From an uncultured Caldilineaceae bacterium (GTDB lineage Bacteria > Chloroflexota > Anaerolineae > Caldilineales > Caldilineaceae), in contig OY282381.1 in NCBI GenBank assembly GCA_958295915.1, positions 952,722 through 1,016,721 on the forward strand: a DNA stretch of 64,000 nt. Direction: 5' to 3'. The translations under genes and the position numbers were made by a program. This document shows positions 8,251-16,963 of the stretch, one piece after another. The first letter of the stretch is position 1, and each line of letters opens with the position of its first letter. Below the pieces are notes generated by a model, which searched no databases, had not been told where the DNA came from, and worked only from the letters and a program-made list of their open reading frames with translations.

Positions 8251-9285
8251 ATGTCTGAACAAAAACTGCGCGCGGGCGTCATCGGTGGCGGCCTGGGCGG
8301 ATCCCACGGCTATGCCTACGCGCGCGCGCCGGAATACGATCTGGTGGCCATCTGCGATCTCAATCCCGACGTATTCGAGCGCTTTTACGAACGGGCGGAG
8401 ATCCCCCCAGGCAGCATCAACCAGTACACCGATTATCAGGAAATGTTTGAAAAAGAGCGTCTGGACGTAGTCACAGTGGCGACGCCGGATCATCTGCACA
8501 CCGACCCGGTCTGCGATGCCTCCAACGCCGGCATTCGCGGCATCATCTGCGAAAAGCCGCTGACCACCACGATCGAGGATGCGGATCGCGTCATCGAAAC
8601 CATCGAAGCCAACGGCACCAAGATGTCCGTGGATCATACCCGCAGCTGGATTCCCGCGTTCCAGGCTGTGCGCCAGGCCGTCCTGGACGGGGAGATCGGC
8701 GGGCTGACGCGGATCGTGGCCCACATGGGCGGGCGTCGCTCCATGCTCTTCCGCAATGGCACCCATCTGATCGATGGCGTCTGCTTTTTCGCCAACGCCG
8801 AGCCGGTCTGGGTCATCGCCGCCCATGAACAGGGTTTCGAGGACTACGGCCCAGTCTACGACGGCAAGGGAGGCCGAGATCCCCAGTACGACCCCGGCTC
8901 CACGATCATCATCGAATTCGCCAACGGCGTGCGCGGGGTTGTCAATAGCGCCAAATTGACGCCCGCGCTCTTCGAGTACGATCTGCAGGGGCCAGACGGT
9001 CGCTTCTGGCTCACCGATCGGCAGTGTACGGCCTGGAAGACGGAACGGCGGGAAGGCGCGCCAATCGAGACGACGCCGCCTGAAGGACGAAGCTACGTCG
9101 ATCCTTTCGGCGCCAACCTGATCCCGGCCGTGCAGGAGGTGGCGCAGATGATCTGGCGCGACGCGCCCAGCAGCTCCTCCCCCTATCGGGCCCGCAACTC
9201 TCTGGAAATCATGCTGGCGGCTCTGATCTCCCAGACCCAGGGCAGCGCCAAGATCGAGCTGCCGCTGCCGCGCAATAGAGGCTAG
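8251..9285 (+). CDS. Gfo/Idh/MocA-family oxidoreductase
   Basis: 344 aa from the ATG at 8251, which has AGGAG 5 nt upstream; a longer reading from 8179 would run through the dispersed repeat. The Rossmann motif is GVIGGGLGGSHGYAYA, an acidic residue ends strand 2 (VAICDLN), and the cofactor-site signature is ICEKPLTTT. The C-terminal alpha/beta domain is of normal length. It is likely a sugar or polyol dehydrogenase acting on a product of the adjacent importer. It forms a unit with the oxidoreductase 5 bp downstream. Confidence 0.88.
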   Translation: MSEQKLRAGVIGGGLGGSHGYAYARAPEYDLVAICDLNPDVFERFYERAEIPPGSINQYTDYQEMFEKERLDVVTVATPDHLHTDPVCDASNAGIRGIICEKPLTTTIEDADRVIETIEANGTKMSVDHTRSWIPAFQAVRQAVLDGEIGGLTRIVAHMGGRRSMLFRNGTHLIDGVCFFANAEPVWVIAAHEQGFEDYGPVYDGKGGRDPQYDPGSTIIIEFANGVRGVVNSAKLTPALFEYDLQGPDGRFWLTDRQCTAWKTERREGAPIETTPPEGRSYVDPFGANLIPAVQEVAQMIWRDAPSSSSPYRARNSLEIMLAALISQTQGSAKIELPLPRNRG

Positions 9286-9290
9286 ATAAC

Positions 9291-10451
9291 ATGAAGAGTG
9301 ACAAACAACTAGTCGTTGGCGCCATATCGTCCCACGGACACGAACGTGGTCACGTAGGCGTCCTGGATCAGCTGGCCGAGGTTGGGTCGATTCACGTCTG
9401 CGCGGCCACAGATCTGGTCGATGTGGAGGAACTGGCGGCTGAATCCGCGCGGGTGGTCGGAAAATATACGAACGTCGCCGCACTGCTGGCGCGCCCCGAT
9501 CTCGACGCGGTGATCGTGTGCGCTCGCCCCGACCACGCGCCCGCAATTCTGGAGCAGGTCGTCACCGCCGGCCTGCCGGTGCTCTACGACAAGCCAGCAT
9601 CCACCCATTCTTCCCATCTGCGCCAGGTTGCGGATTTGGCCCAACAAAAGGGCATCACGGCCGGCGCTATGCTCCAGTGGCGCTATCATCCTATGGCTCT
9701 CAACCTCAAACGAGCGTTGGCGGATGGCGCGCTGGGTGATGTGATGACCATCGAAGCCAAGCTACTCAACGGTCTTCTGTTATACCGGGACACCTCCACC
9801 TATCTCTTCGACCCCAAAACCGCCGGTCATGGCATCCTCTCCTGGCTCGGCTGCCACTGCCTCGACCTGGTCCTCTATCTGATGCAGGAGCGAGTGGTGG
9901 AAGTGATGGCTATGGTGGGCAACCTGAATCCGGAGAACAAGGTTAATCCGCGCGCCACTGTTGGGCGCGACAGTAATCCACGCGCCACTGTTGGGCGCGA
10001 GACCGCCGTGGAGGATACGGGATTTCTGCTCCTCAAGTTTGAAAGCGGCCGCTTGGGTACTTTTCAGGCCGGCTACCACCTGCGGGGCGACAAGAGCGTC
10101 TACGATTTCTATATAGGCATGCGCGGGACCGAAGGGTACGCCATCTTGCCCTTGGTCGAACCCCAGAAGCAGCCAGAGCAAAGCGCGGAAGCCAGCGGAA
10201 CCTATACACTGTACAGCGAAGCGCGCCACTGGGCCACGGGCCGCGTCCGCCAGGAACGCTATATGATTCCCGAGACGCCCGCGTACGGAGGCATCATGGC
10301 GGAGGAACTCTATCGCGATTTCTTTGCCGCTGCCCAGAGCGGAGCGCCAGCGCCGGCCCCGATCGAGGATTCAGTGCATATGCTGGAAATTATCGAAGCG
10401 GCCAAGGAGTCTTCGGCCACAGGCCGCGCCGTGGGCATCGGCGGCCCGTAA
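9291..10451 (+). CDS. Gfo/Idh/MocA-like oxidoreductase with atypical nucleotide-binding loop
   Basis: 386 aa. The overall fold is that of Gfo/Idh/MocA proteins, with a YDKPAS motif in place of EKP. The first loop reads GAISSHGHERGHVG rather than GxGxxG, so cofactor binding may differ. Around residue 219 a 10-residue unit (NPRATVGRDS, NPRATVGRET) occurs twice, encoded by a 30-bp tandem palindromic repeat. It follows the preceding dehydrogenase by 5 bp, so the two are probably co-translated. Substrate unknown. Confidence 0.8.
   Translation: MKSDKQLVVGAISSHGHERGHVGVLDQLAEVGSIHVCAATDLVDVEELAAESARVVGKYTNVAALLARPDLDAVIVCARPDHAPAILEQVVTAGLPVLYDKPASTHSSHLRQVADLAQQKGITAGAMLQWRYHPMALNLKRALADGALGDVMTIEAKLLNGLLLYRDTSTYLFDPKTAGHGILSWLGCHCLDLVLYLMQERVVEVMAMVGNLNPENKVNPRATVGRDSNPRATVGRETAVEDTGFLLLKFESGRLGTFQAGYHLRGDKSVYDFYIGMRGTEGYAILPLVEPQKQPEQSAEASGTYTLYSEARHWATGRVRQERYMIPETPAYGGIMAEELYRDFFAAAQSGAPAPAPIEDSVHMLEIIEAAKESSATGRAVGIGGP
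9944..10003 (+). repeat. 30-bp tandem palindromic repeat inside a dehydrogenase gene
   Basis: Two 30-bp units (9944-9973, 9974-10003), each containing CGCGCC-ACTGTTG-GGCGCG, an inverted repeat of 6 bp with a 7-nt loop. The units differ at only a few bases. The length is a multiple of three, so the reading frame is kept. Confidence 0.8.
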
Positions 10452-10473
10452 AAGCCGGAGGCAAATACCTGAA

Positions 10474-11175
10474 ATGCGCGCACGCTACCGCGAAACCTTT
10501 GAAGATGGCCCCGGAGGCTGGATAGCCTGGTCGGGGCCGGGCCAGCCAGCGCCTGCCGTCATCGAAGACGGCGCGCTGGTCTCTCGCAGCCCGTGGGGAA
10601 TCGACTCCAACCATGCCCCGCCGGGCGGCGGCTACCTGCATCTCCTCTTTATTCTCCATACCGCGCCCCAGCCCAACCCCGGCCCGCGTTACGGCCCACT
10701 GATGGCTGGGAACCGCTTCATCGCCGGCGGCTACCCGCGCGATTTTCGCAATGCCCGGATCAGCGCGCGCCTGAAGGGTGACGTCGATCTGAAAGGGGCG
10801 GAGTTGCGGCTGCACTGTCAGTCCCAGATGGGCGACAAGGCCATCAACTTCGTGCTGACATCCCAGCCCTTTGTGGTGACGCCGGACTGGTCGGAGCAGA
10901 CGATCGCGCTTGTGCCCGATCCGGCCCAGTGGCTCTGTCTGGGCGCGCGCCACGACCTGATGAACGTATACGGCTGGGACGAGATCGACAACGTGCTGCG
11001 GGATGTCAATATCGACATCATCCTGCTGCTCCATCCTTTGGAGATCGTACCTGTGACGCCGGAAGCGCATGGGCCCCACCACCGCCGCCCTGAAGTCGAC
11101 TACGCAGTAGACCGAACCTATTTGCCTTCGGGCCACATCATGCTGGATGAAATTCGCATCGAATTTCCAGCCTGA
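10474..11175 (+). CDS. Protein of unknown function, possible beta-sandwich (carbohydrate-binding-like)
   Basis: 233 aa from the ATG at 10474, preceded by GGAGG; no signal peptide. The sequence opens with RETFEDGPGGWIAW and alternates short hydrophobic strands with Gly/Pro turns, for example a patch of Leu/His/Tyr residues around 50-75 and ILLLHPLEIVPV near residue 180. This pattern is seen in concanavalin-like or CBM-type jelly rolls, but I do not recognise a specific family. It lies 22 bp after the oxidoreductase and probably shares its transcript. A role in sugar binding is only inferred from context. Confidence 0.65.
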   Translation: MRARYRETFEDGPGGWIAWSGPGQPAPAVIEDGALVSRSPWGIDSNHAPPGGGYLHLLFILHTAPQPNPGPRYGPLMAGNRFIAGGYPRDFRNARISARLKGDVDLKGAELRLHCQSQMGDKAINFVLTSQPFVVTPDWSEQTIALVPDPAQWLCLGARHDLMNVYGWDEIDNVLRDVNIDIILLLHPLEIVPVTPEAHGPHHRRPEVDYAVDRTYLPSGHIMLDEIRIEFPA

Positions 11176-11418
11176 TCATGGCTAAACCCACACACTCTTA
11201 ACTTTGACTCCGACCGGAAATCGTGTTAGCCTTTTGGGGTCAGTTCCTACCGCTGCACGAAAACCTTTGAATCCCCCCGATTTTGCTTGGGATTGCCCAG
11301 CCCGACAGGTTCAAAGACAATGGTTCCACTCACAAGTTCAGGAAAGGAGCATCTTGTTTCGTTCAGAGATCCACTTTCAGTCGTCAATAGAGCAATCTGG
11401 ATTCAGGAGAAAAAACCG

Positions 11419-13137
11419 ATGAAGCGATTAACCACCCACCGAAACCTTTTGCATGTCTGGACCATCCTTATAGTCAGCGCCCTGCTGCTGGCCGCGTGTC
11501 CAGCCCCTGTAGCCCCAACGCCAGAAGAGGCCGCCCCGGCGGCAGCCCCGGCGGAAGAAGAAACCGCCGACATGGAAGAGATGGATGATGATGGCGGCAC
11601 ATTGACCTTTGCCACCGGCTCTCCCTGGGGCACATACAGCCCGTTCCGGCCGACATACCAGTATGGCTACAGCAGCAATACCCCTGCCATGCTGACCCAT
11701 AGCCGCCTCTTCAATCTCGATCGCAACAACGTGCCCCATCCGGACCTGGCGCTTGAGTGGGAGGTGTCGGACGATGCCACCACCTACACCTTCAAACTGC
11801 GCCAGGACGCCAAATGGCACGACGGCGAACCGGTGACAGCCCACGATGTGGAGGCGACGGTCAAGTTCATTATGACCCAGGCCACCAATATCAATCCCCA
11901 ACGTTGGATCAGCAGCCTTGTAGGAGGCCAAGATTTCTACGATGGCGTTTCGGATGAGCTGCCGGGCGTACAGGTTCCCGACGACTTCACAGTTATCTTC
12001 CAGCTGGCAGAATCGAAAGTTGGTTGGCATCTTTCAGCAACTACCGACCTGCAGATCCTGCCAGCGCACATCTTTGCGAATGTGGCGCCAGAAGACATCG
12101 TGGAACACCATGCCCCTGCCTGGTACACGCCAGAACTCAACATCGGCTCCGGGCCGTTCAAATTCGTGCGCGCCGAGCGAGATCAGTTTATCGAACTTGA
12201 GCGCAACGACGACTACTACGGCGGGGCGCCCAACCTCGAACGCATTATCTTCAAGAACTTCGGGACCGCGGATACCCAGTTCATCGCTCTGCAGAAAGGC
12301 GAGCTGGACGTCTGGAAAGTTCCCCAGGACTTCTACGAACAGGTACTGGGATTGGACAACGTCGATGTCCACCTGGTCAACCGCAACTACATCCGGGTCT
12401 TCCTGCTGAACTACGAGTCGGACAAGCTCTCTGACAAGCGCGTGCGTCAGGCCCTGGCCTATGCCATCGACCGCGAGAGCATCTGCGAAGGTCTCTACTC
12501 CGGCCTCTGCCAGCCCTACAACTCCTACATGGAGATGCGGCCCTGGTTGGCGCCCGACCTCAACCAATATGAGTACAATCCGGAAAAGGCCATGGAGCTG
12601 CTGGCCGCGGCCGAAGCCGACGGCGCCTGGGATCCCAACAACGAACTCATCGTGAACTGGTACTACGGTGACGCGCTACACCAGGATATCATGGCGGCGA
12701 TTCAGCAGAATCTGGCCGCGATTGGCGTCCAGACGCAGCTACAGTTCCTGGAAGGCACGTCGGTCTCTAAGGCTGCCGCCAATTGTGAGTATGACATGAT
12801 GTACCAGGGCTGGGGCTTCGCCTTCCCTGAAGACTATAACTCCTTCTTCACAGACGCCGACCGCTGCACTTCCCCCTGGGGTGATCCAGAGGCGCGGGCG
12901 CTCTTCAACAAGACCGCAGCCACGGTCGACGACGATGAACGCCGATCAATCCACTATGAGATCCAGGCGCGGTTGAATGATGAACTGCCGATGATGCCCT
13001 TCCTCCAGTTTACCGGCCCGCTGGCGGTTAGCAAGCGGGTAAGCGGATTCGACGATGATGCCCAGTGGAACCAGTACTATCCGTGGAACAATGGCTTTGC
13101 CAACGCGGCGAACTGGTCTGTGTCGGAGTCGGAATAG
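11419..13137 (+). CDS. Solute-binding lipoprotein, family 5 (second importer)
   Basis: 572 aa from the ATG at 11419, which has CAGGAG upstream. A signal peptide with lipobox LLAAC is followed by a Pro/Ala/Glu-rich linker. The mature SBP_bac_5 domain carries EWEVSDDATTYTFKLRQDA, GSGPFKFV and RVRQALAYAIDRESICEGL. It is more distantly related to the proteins at 2535 and 4315 and closer to classic DppA/OppA proteins. The 243-bp gap before it (11176-11418) shows no clear gene. The permease genes follow after a repeat-derived hairpin. Confidence 0.92.
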   Translation: MKRLTTHRNLLHVWTILIVSALLLAACPAPVAPTPEEAAPAAAPAEEETADMEEMDDDGGTLTFATGSPWGTYSPFRPTYQYGYSSNTPAMLTHSRLFNLDRNNVPHPDLALEWEVSDDATTYTFKLRQDAKWHDGEPVTAHDVEATVKFIMTQATNINPQRWISSLVGGQDFYDGVSDELPGVQVPDDFTVIFQLAESKVGWHLSATTDLQILPAHIFANVAPEDIVEHHAPAWYTPELNIGSGPFKFVRAERDQFIELERNDDYYGGAPNLERIIFKNFGTADTQFIALQKGELDVWKVPQDFYEQVLGLDNVDVHLVNRNYIRVFLLNYESDKLSDKRVRQALAYAIDRESICEGLYSGLCQPYNSYMEMRPWLAPDLNQYEYNPEKAMELLAAAEADGAWDPNNELIVNWYYGDALHQDIMAAIQQNLAAIGVQTQLQFLEGTSVSKAAANCEYDMMYQGWGFAFPEDYNSFFTDADRCTSPWGDPEARALFNKTAATVDDDERRSIHYEIQARLNDELPMMPFLQFTGPLAVSKRVSGFDDDAQWNQYYPWNNGFANAANWSVSESE

Positions 13138-13182
13138 AGGCGTATCGCATGGCGCCCTCAGCCGTGACGCCGATTTGAAAAG

Positions 13183-13233
13183 ACGCAAAGACGCGGGGAC
13201 GCAATACTGCTGTTTTCCCTTGCGTCTTTGCGT
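13183..13233 (+). repeat. Dispersed repeat forming a 12-bp hairpin before permease gene
   Basis: ACGCAAAGACGC (13183-13194) pairs perfectly with GCGTCTTTGCGT (13222-13233) across 27 nt. The arms belong to a purine-rich repeat family (GACGCAAAGACGCGGGGACGC) also seen at 24478-24502 and 27319-27333. It occupies most of the 222-bp gap between binding-protein and permease genes. Confidence 0.6.
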
Positions 13234-13359
13234 TGCATTCACAGTTGGAGTGCAGCGGGGCCCATTCCAGCGGAGTGAGCGCTGCCCCCATGCGCGTGGG
13301 CGTGCACTGTGGCGCGCGTACTCCGCTGTTGTCTTGCTGATAACTGCGAGGTCGTATCG

Positions 13360-14322
13360 TTGCGAACTTATATACTGCGCCGCTTGGCGGTCTCCGTGCC
13401 CATTCTCCTGGGCCTGACTGTTGTCACCTTTTTCTTCACCGAACTGATGCCGGGTGACTTTGTGGACGGTCTTATGCCCACCACAGCGATCGCCAATTTC
13501 TCGCCCGAGCAACTAGAGTCCATGCGCGAAAACTACGGACTGAACAGACCGCCCCACGTGCGCTATCTCATCTGGATGCGAGAACTCGCAAAAGGCAATA
13601 TGGGCCGGTCTCTCGCATCCGGGGCGCCTGTGCGCGACGAGATCCTGGCGCGGTTGCCAGCAACCCTTCAGCTAACCGCCAGTTCTCTTCTCTTTGGCAT
13701 TATTTTTGGGGTCGGACTGGGTATTGTCTCAGCAGTCAAACAGTACTCTTGGATCGACCAGTTTCTGACGCTATTGGGATTCTTCTGGATATCTACGCCC
13801 GGCTTCGTCTTCGCTATCGGCGGCATCTTTCTATTTTCCCTGAAGCTGGATCTCTTTCCGACCTCCGGTATCATAAACTACGGTGAAGAGGCCACCCTGC
13901 TGATACGTATACATCATATGATCTTGCCAGCAGTAGTCTTAGGATTAGGCAGTGTGGCCAGCTTTATGCGCTATGCGCGCAGCAGCCTGCTCGATGTCAT
14001 TCGGCAGGATTACATCACGGTCGCCCGCGCCAAGGGCCTGGCTGAGAAGGCCATCTTAATGGGGCACGCCCTACGCAACGCGCTCATACCCCTGATTACG
14101 ATAATCAGTTTGGATATTCCCTTCCTGATCGGCGGCACAGTCATTATTGAACACATTTTCGCCTGGCCCGGCATGGGCACCTACAGCCTGGCGTCTATCT
14201 TCGCCCGCGATTATCCGGTCATCATGGCAGTCAACTTCATGGTCGCGCTGGTCGTCCTGATGAGCAATCTGCTGGCCGATATTACCTACGCGTTTGCCGA
14301 CCCGCGTATTCGTTACGAATAG
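13360..14322 (+). CDS. ABC importer permease, DppB/OppB type (second importer)
   Basis: 320 aa from the TTG at 13360 (RTYILRRLAVSVPILLGL), with a GAGG 8 nt upstream. An in-frame GTG at 13309 would add 17 residues without homology. The coupling loop is DYITVARAKGLAEKAILMGH, and ADPRIRYE ends the protein. Six membrane helices are expected. Directly after its TAG, in the same frame, lies a remnant of an Uma2-family gene, suggesting foreign sequence was joined at its 3' end. Confidence 0.9.
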   Translation: MRTYILRRLAVSVPILLGLTVVTFFFTELMPGDFVDGLMPTTAIANFSPEQLESMRENYGLNRPPHVRYLIWMRELAKGNMGRSLASGAPVRDEILARLPATLQLTASSLLFGIIFGVGLGIVSAVKQYSWIDQFLTLLGFFWISTPGFVFAIGGIFLFSLKLDLFPTSGIINYGEEATLLIRIHHMILPAVVLGLGSVASFMRYARSSLLDVIRQDYITVARAKGLAEKAILMGHALRNALIPLITIISLDIPFLIGGTVIIEHIFAWPGMGTYSLASIFARDYPVIMAVNFMVALVVLMSNLLADITYAFADPRIRYE

Positions 14323-14475
14323 TTGCGTTGGCAGGATGAGAAAGGCGCTCTGATTCTGACCGGGGCCGAACGGGCAGAAAATGAACGGGCTGAACAGACC
14401 GCTCAGACCAAACGAGCAGAGCGTCCGGCCGCGCAACTGCGCGCGGCCAGCTTGACACCAGAGAATGATGCGTAA
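14323..14475 (+). pseudogene. 3' fragment of an Uma2-family (DUF820) gene between two permease genes
   Basis: 51 codons with no start, read directly after the permease stop. The peptide LRWQDEKGALILTGAERAE, then an ERAEQT-type repeat and PAAQLRAASLTPEND, closely matches the C-terminal end of the complete Uma2 gene at 50339-51193 (LRWQDEEGALILTG ... AAQLRAAGLTPENGA). DNA similarity starts abruptly around 14321. It has no ribosome site of its own. Uma2 proteins are PD-(D/E)XK nuclease-like; this piece contains only the tail and cannot be active. Confidence 0.85.
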
Positions 14476-14515
14476 AGAACCCCGCGGGTATCGGTAGAAC
14501 AAAGGCAGATGGAAT

Positions 14516-15454
14516 ATGACGGTCTCAAATGAACAGCAGAAGGATCGGGGATCCAGCGCTGCATCCGCAGTCGATCGTACGCCTACGCTGCAAGCGCCGC
14601 GCAACGACTCGATCCAGTACCGGTTCTGGCGGCGGTTGACCCGGCACAAGCTGGGGATGATCGGGCTGGGCATGTTGGTTATACTCGTGATCGCCGCTGT
14701 CTTCGCGCCGATCGTCGCCGGCATCGATCCGGTGGTCATGGACCTGAAGATGAAGAACAAGCCGCCCAGCGCCGAGCATATTCTGGGCACCGACGCCATC
14801 GGCCGCGACGTCTGGGCGCGTCTGGTCTACGGCGCGCGCGTCTCGCTCTCGGTGGGGCTTGTGGCTGTGGGCATCTATACATCGATCGCCCTGGTGTTGG
14901 GCAGCATCTCCGGCTATTTCGGCGGCCCTGTGGACAACATCATCATGCGCTTTACCGATGTCATCATGTGTTTCCCCACATTTCTGCTGATCATCACCGT
15001 GGCAGCTGTCCTGCCGCCCAATATCTTCAACATCATGGTGATTATCGGCATTTTCGGCTGGCCAGGCATGACCCGCCTGATACGCAGCCAATTCCTCAGC
15101 CTGCGTAACCAGGACTTCGTCATCGCCGCGGTCGCTACCGGCGTGCCGCCCCGTCGCATCATCTTTCGTCATATTCTGCCCAACGTGGTCGGCCCGGTTG
15201 TAGTGGCCGCTACGCTCGGCCTGGCCGGCGCCATTCTGACCGAATCCAGTCTCAGTTTTCTCGGCCTGGGCGTGCAACAGCCAACCCCTAGCTGGGGACA
15301 GACATTGACAACCGCCATACAGCTCCCAATTCTGGCGAATATGCCATGGCGATGGCTGCCTTCGGCGCTTGCGATCGCCTTCGCGGTGCTGTCGATGAAC
15401 TTCTTCGGTGACGCCTTACGCGATGCCTTCGACCCGCGCATGAATTTGGACTAG
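14516..15454 (+). CDS. ABC importer permease, DppC/OppC type (second importer)
   Basis: 312 aa. TM1 is LGMIGLGMLVILVIAAVFAP, followed by the DppC signature EHILGTDAIGRDVWARLVYG. The coupling loop is DFVIAAVATGVPPRRIIFRH, and the end is NFFGDALRDAFDPR. The ribosome site is weak (GGAAT only). The gap to the DppB-type partner holds the Uma2 fragment instead of the usual short spacer. It is followed 48 bp later by the propeller pair, probably on the same transcript. Confidence 0.92.
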   Translation: MTVSNEQQKDRGSSAASAVDRTPTLQAPRNDSIQYRFWRRLTRHKLGMIGLGMLVILVIAAVFAPIVAGIDPVVMDLKMKNKPPSAEHILGTDAIGRDVWARLVYGARVSLSVGLVAVGIYTSIALVLGSISGYFGGPVDNIIMRFTDVIMCFPTFLLIITVAAVLPPNIFNIMVIIGIFGWPGMTRLIRSQFLSLRNQDFVIAAVATGVPPRRIIFRHILPNVVGPVVVAATLGLAGAILTESSLSFLGLGVQQPTPSWGQTLTTAIQLPILANMPWRWLPSALAIAFAVLSMNFFGDALRDAFDPRMNLD

Positions 15455-15502
15455 ACCAGCTATGCCAAGTCAGGGCGCTCATGCCTCACATAAGGGCCAA
15501 CG

Positions 15503-16951
15503 ATGACGAAAACACACGCCCAGTTCCTGGCAGGGCAACGTCAACTTTTCCTGGATGACGACGACGTCGCCCACATGGAAAACCTGCGTAAAGGGTTCCA
15601 CCAGCCGCATAAGAAGGGAGCTGTCATCCGGCGTGAACCTGCCCTTGGCGGGAACCCGGAGATCCGCTGCGCGCCGGCGTGGGATCCCGAGGCGCAGATA
15701 TGGAAACTGTGGACCATTTGCATAACGCCGGAAGAACTGCACGGTATCGCCGGCCTCTCCGGCTACCACGAAAGCCGCGATGGCCTCCACTGGCGCCAAC
15801 CAATTCTGCGCCAGGCTGAATACCTCGACACACGCGAAAACAATCTCGTCTATATTCCCATGGCTGATAACCGCACCGCCGAGATCTTAGGAGCGGTGTA
15901 CGATAGCAGCGACCCGGACCCGAGCCGGCGCTACAAAGGGATGTCCTTCACGATGGAGCCGGAGTTGGCCATCCTTTTCGCCACCTCGCCCGACGGCATC
16001 CAGTGGACACGACTCGATATTCCGCCCATTGCCTCAGGCGACGAGCCCAACTTCAGTTTTGATGAACGCAACCATCTCTTCATCGCCACAGTAAAGACGC
16101 CAGGCCCCTTCGGGCGTTCCCACGCCCTGACCGTCAGCGAAGACTTCGAGCACTGGAGCGAACCGCAACTGGTCTTCCATGCAGATGAGGAGGACCAAGC
16201 GCAGGCCCAGACCATCATTGCCGACCTGCTGGCGGACCCATCTCGGCAGCAGCCGGTCTTCAACCACCCCGAGGAGCATGCGGTCGACGTCTACAACTTC
16301 GCCATCTCCCGCTACGAAAGCCGTTACATCGGCTTTGCCTCCATGTTCTACCATACGGGACGAGCGTGGAATGACCGCAACCACGACGGCTTTCACCACG
16401 TCCAGCTGGCCAGCAGCAGAGACATGCGCGCCTGGCGACGTCTGGGGAACCGAGCGCCCTTTATCAGCCCGTCGCCCCTCGGCGCCGGCGCCTACGATAC
16501 CATGCAGATTCTCGGCCCATCCTTCCCGATCGTGCGCGGGGAGCGGCTCTGGTTCTACTATTCCGGTATCCGCCATCGTTGGCCGCCCCGTAAGGCCAGC
16601 CCGGAGCGCGCCGCGATCTGTCTGGCCACGCTGCGGCGAGACGGATTCGTCTCGCTGGACGCCACGGCAGACGGCGGCGCAGTAACGACGGTTCCGTTTT
16701 TCTGGGAAGGGGAGCGGTGCTTTCTTAACGCCGATGCCGCAGACGGCGAAATACGATGCGAGCTTGTGGGCGCCACGGGTCAACCGCTGGCAGGCTTCGA
16801 GCGGGATAACTCGATTCCCCTGACCGAAGACGGTGTGTGTTTGGCAGTCAGATGGCGTGGACAGGAACGAATGCCAGCGATATCCGCAGGGCCAATTCAG
16901 CTGCGGATATCACTGCGCGACGCGCATCTCTATAGCTACTGGTTCGAATAG
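15503..16951 (+). CDS. Beta-propeller protein, glycoside-hydrolase-like, first of tandem pair
   Basis: 482 aa, no signal peptide. The N-terminus (RQLFLDDDDVAHMENL) resembles hypothetical proteins of Planctomycetes and Chloroflexota. Repeats such as YHESRDGLHW and ATSPDGIQW look like propeller blades related to GH32/43/68-type folds or Asp-box proteins. FNHPEEHAVDVYNFAISRYE and HVQLASSRDMRAW form a conserved core. Catalytic acids cannot be assigned with confidence. It lies 48 bp after the permease and 12 bp before its paralogue. It is likely cytoplasmic, acting on imported sugar or reading one. Confidence 0.7.
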   Translation: MTKTHAQFLAGQRQLFLDDDDVAHMENLRKGFHQPHKKGAVIRREPALGGNPEIRCAPAWDPEAQIWKLWTICITPEELHGIAGLSGYHESRDGLHWRQPILRQAEYLDTRENNLVYIPMADNRTAEILGAVYDSSDPDPSRRYKGMSFTMEPELAILFATSPDGIQWTRLDIPPIASGDEPNFSFDERNHLFIATVKTPGPFGRSHALTVSEDFEHWSEPQLVFHADEEDQAQAQTIIADLLADPSRQQPVFNHPEEHAVDVYNFAISRYESRYIGFASMFYHTGRAWNDRNHDGFHHVQLASSRDMRAWRRLGNRAPFISPSPLGAGAYDTMQILGPSFPIVRGERLWFYYSGIRHRWPPRKASPERAAICLATLRRDGFVSLDATADGGAVTTVPFFWEGERCFLNADAADGEIRCELVGATGQPLAGFERDNSIPLTEDGVCLAVRWRGQERMPAISAGPIQLRISLRDAHLYSYWFE

Positions 16952-16963
16952 AGGAGGAGTATC

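Noticed and set aside
8239..9546. 435-codon minus-strand frame opposite the dehydrogenase genes
   Set aside because: Spans two genes on the other strand and is Arg/Pro-rich without motifs; a shadow frame.
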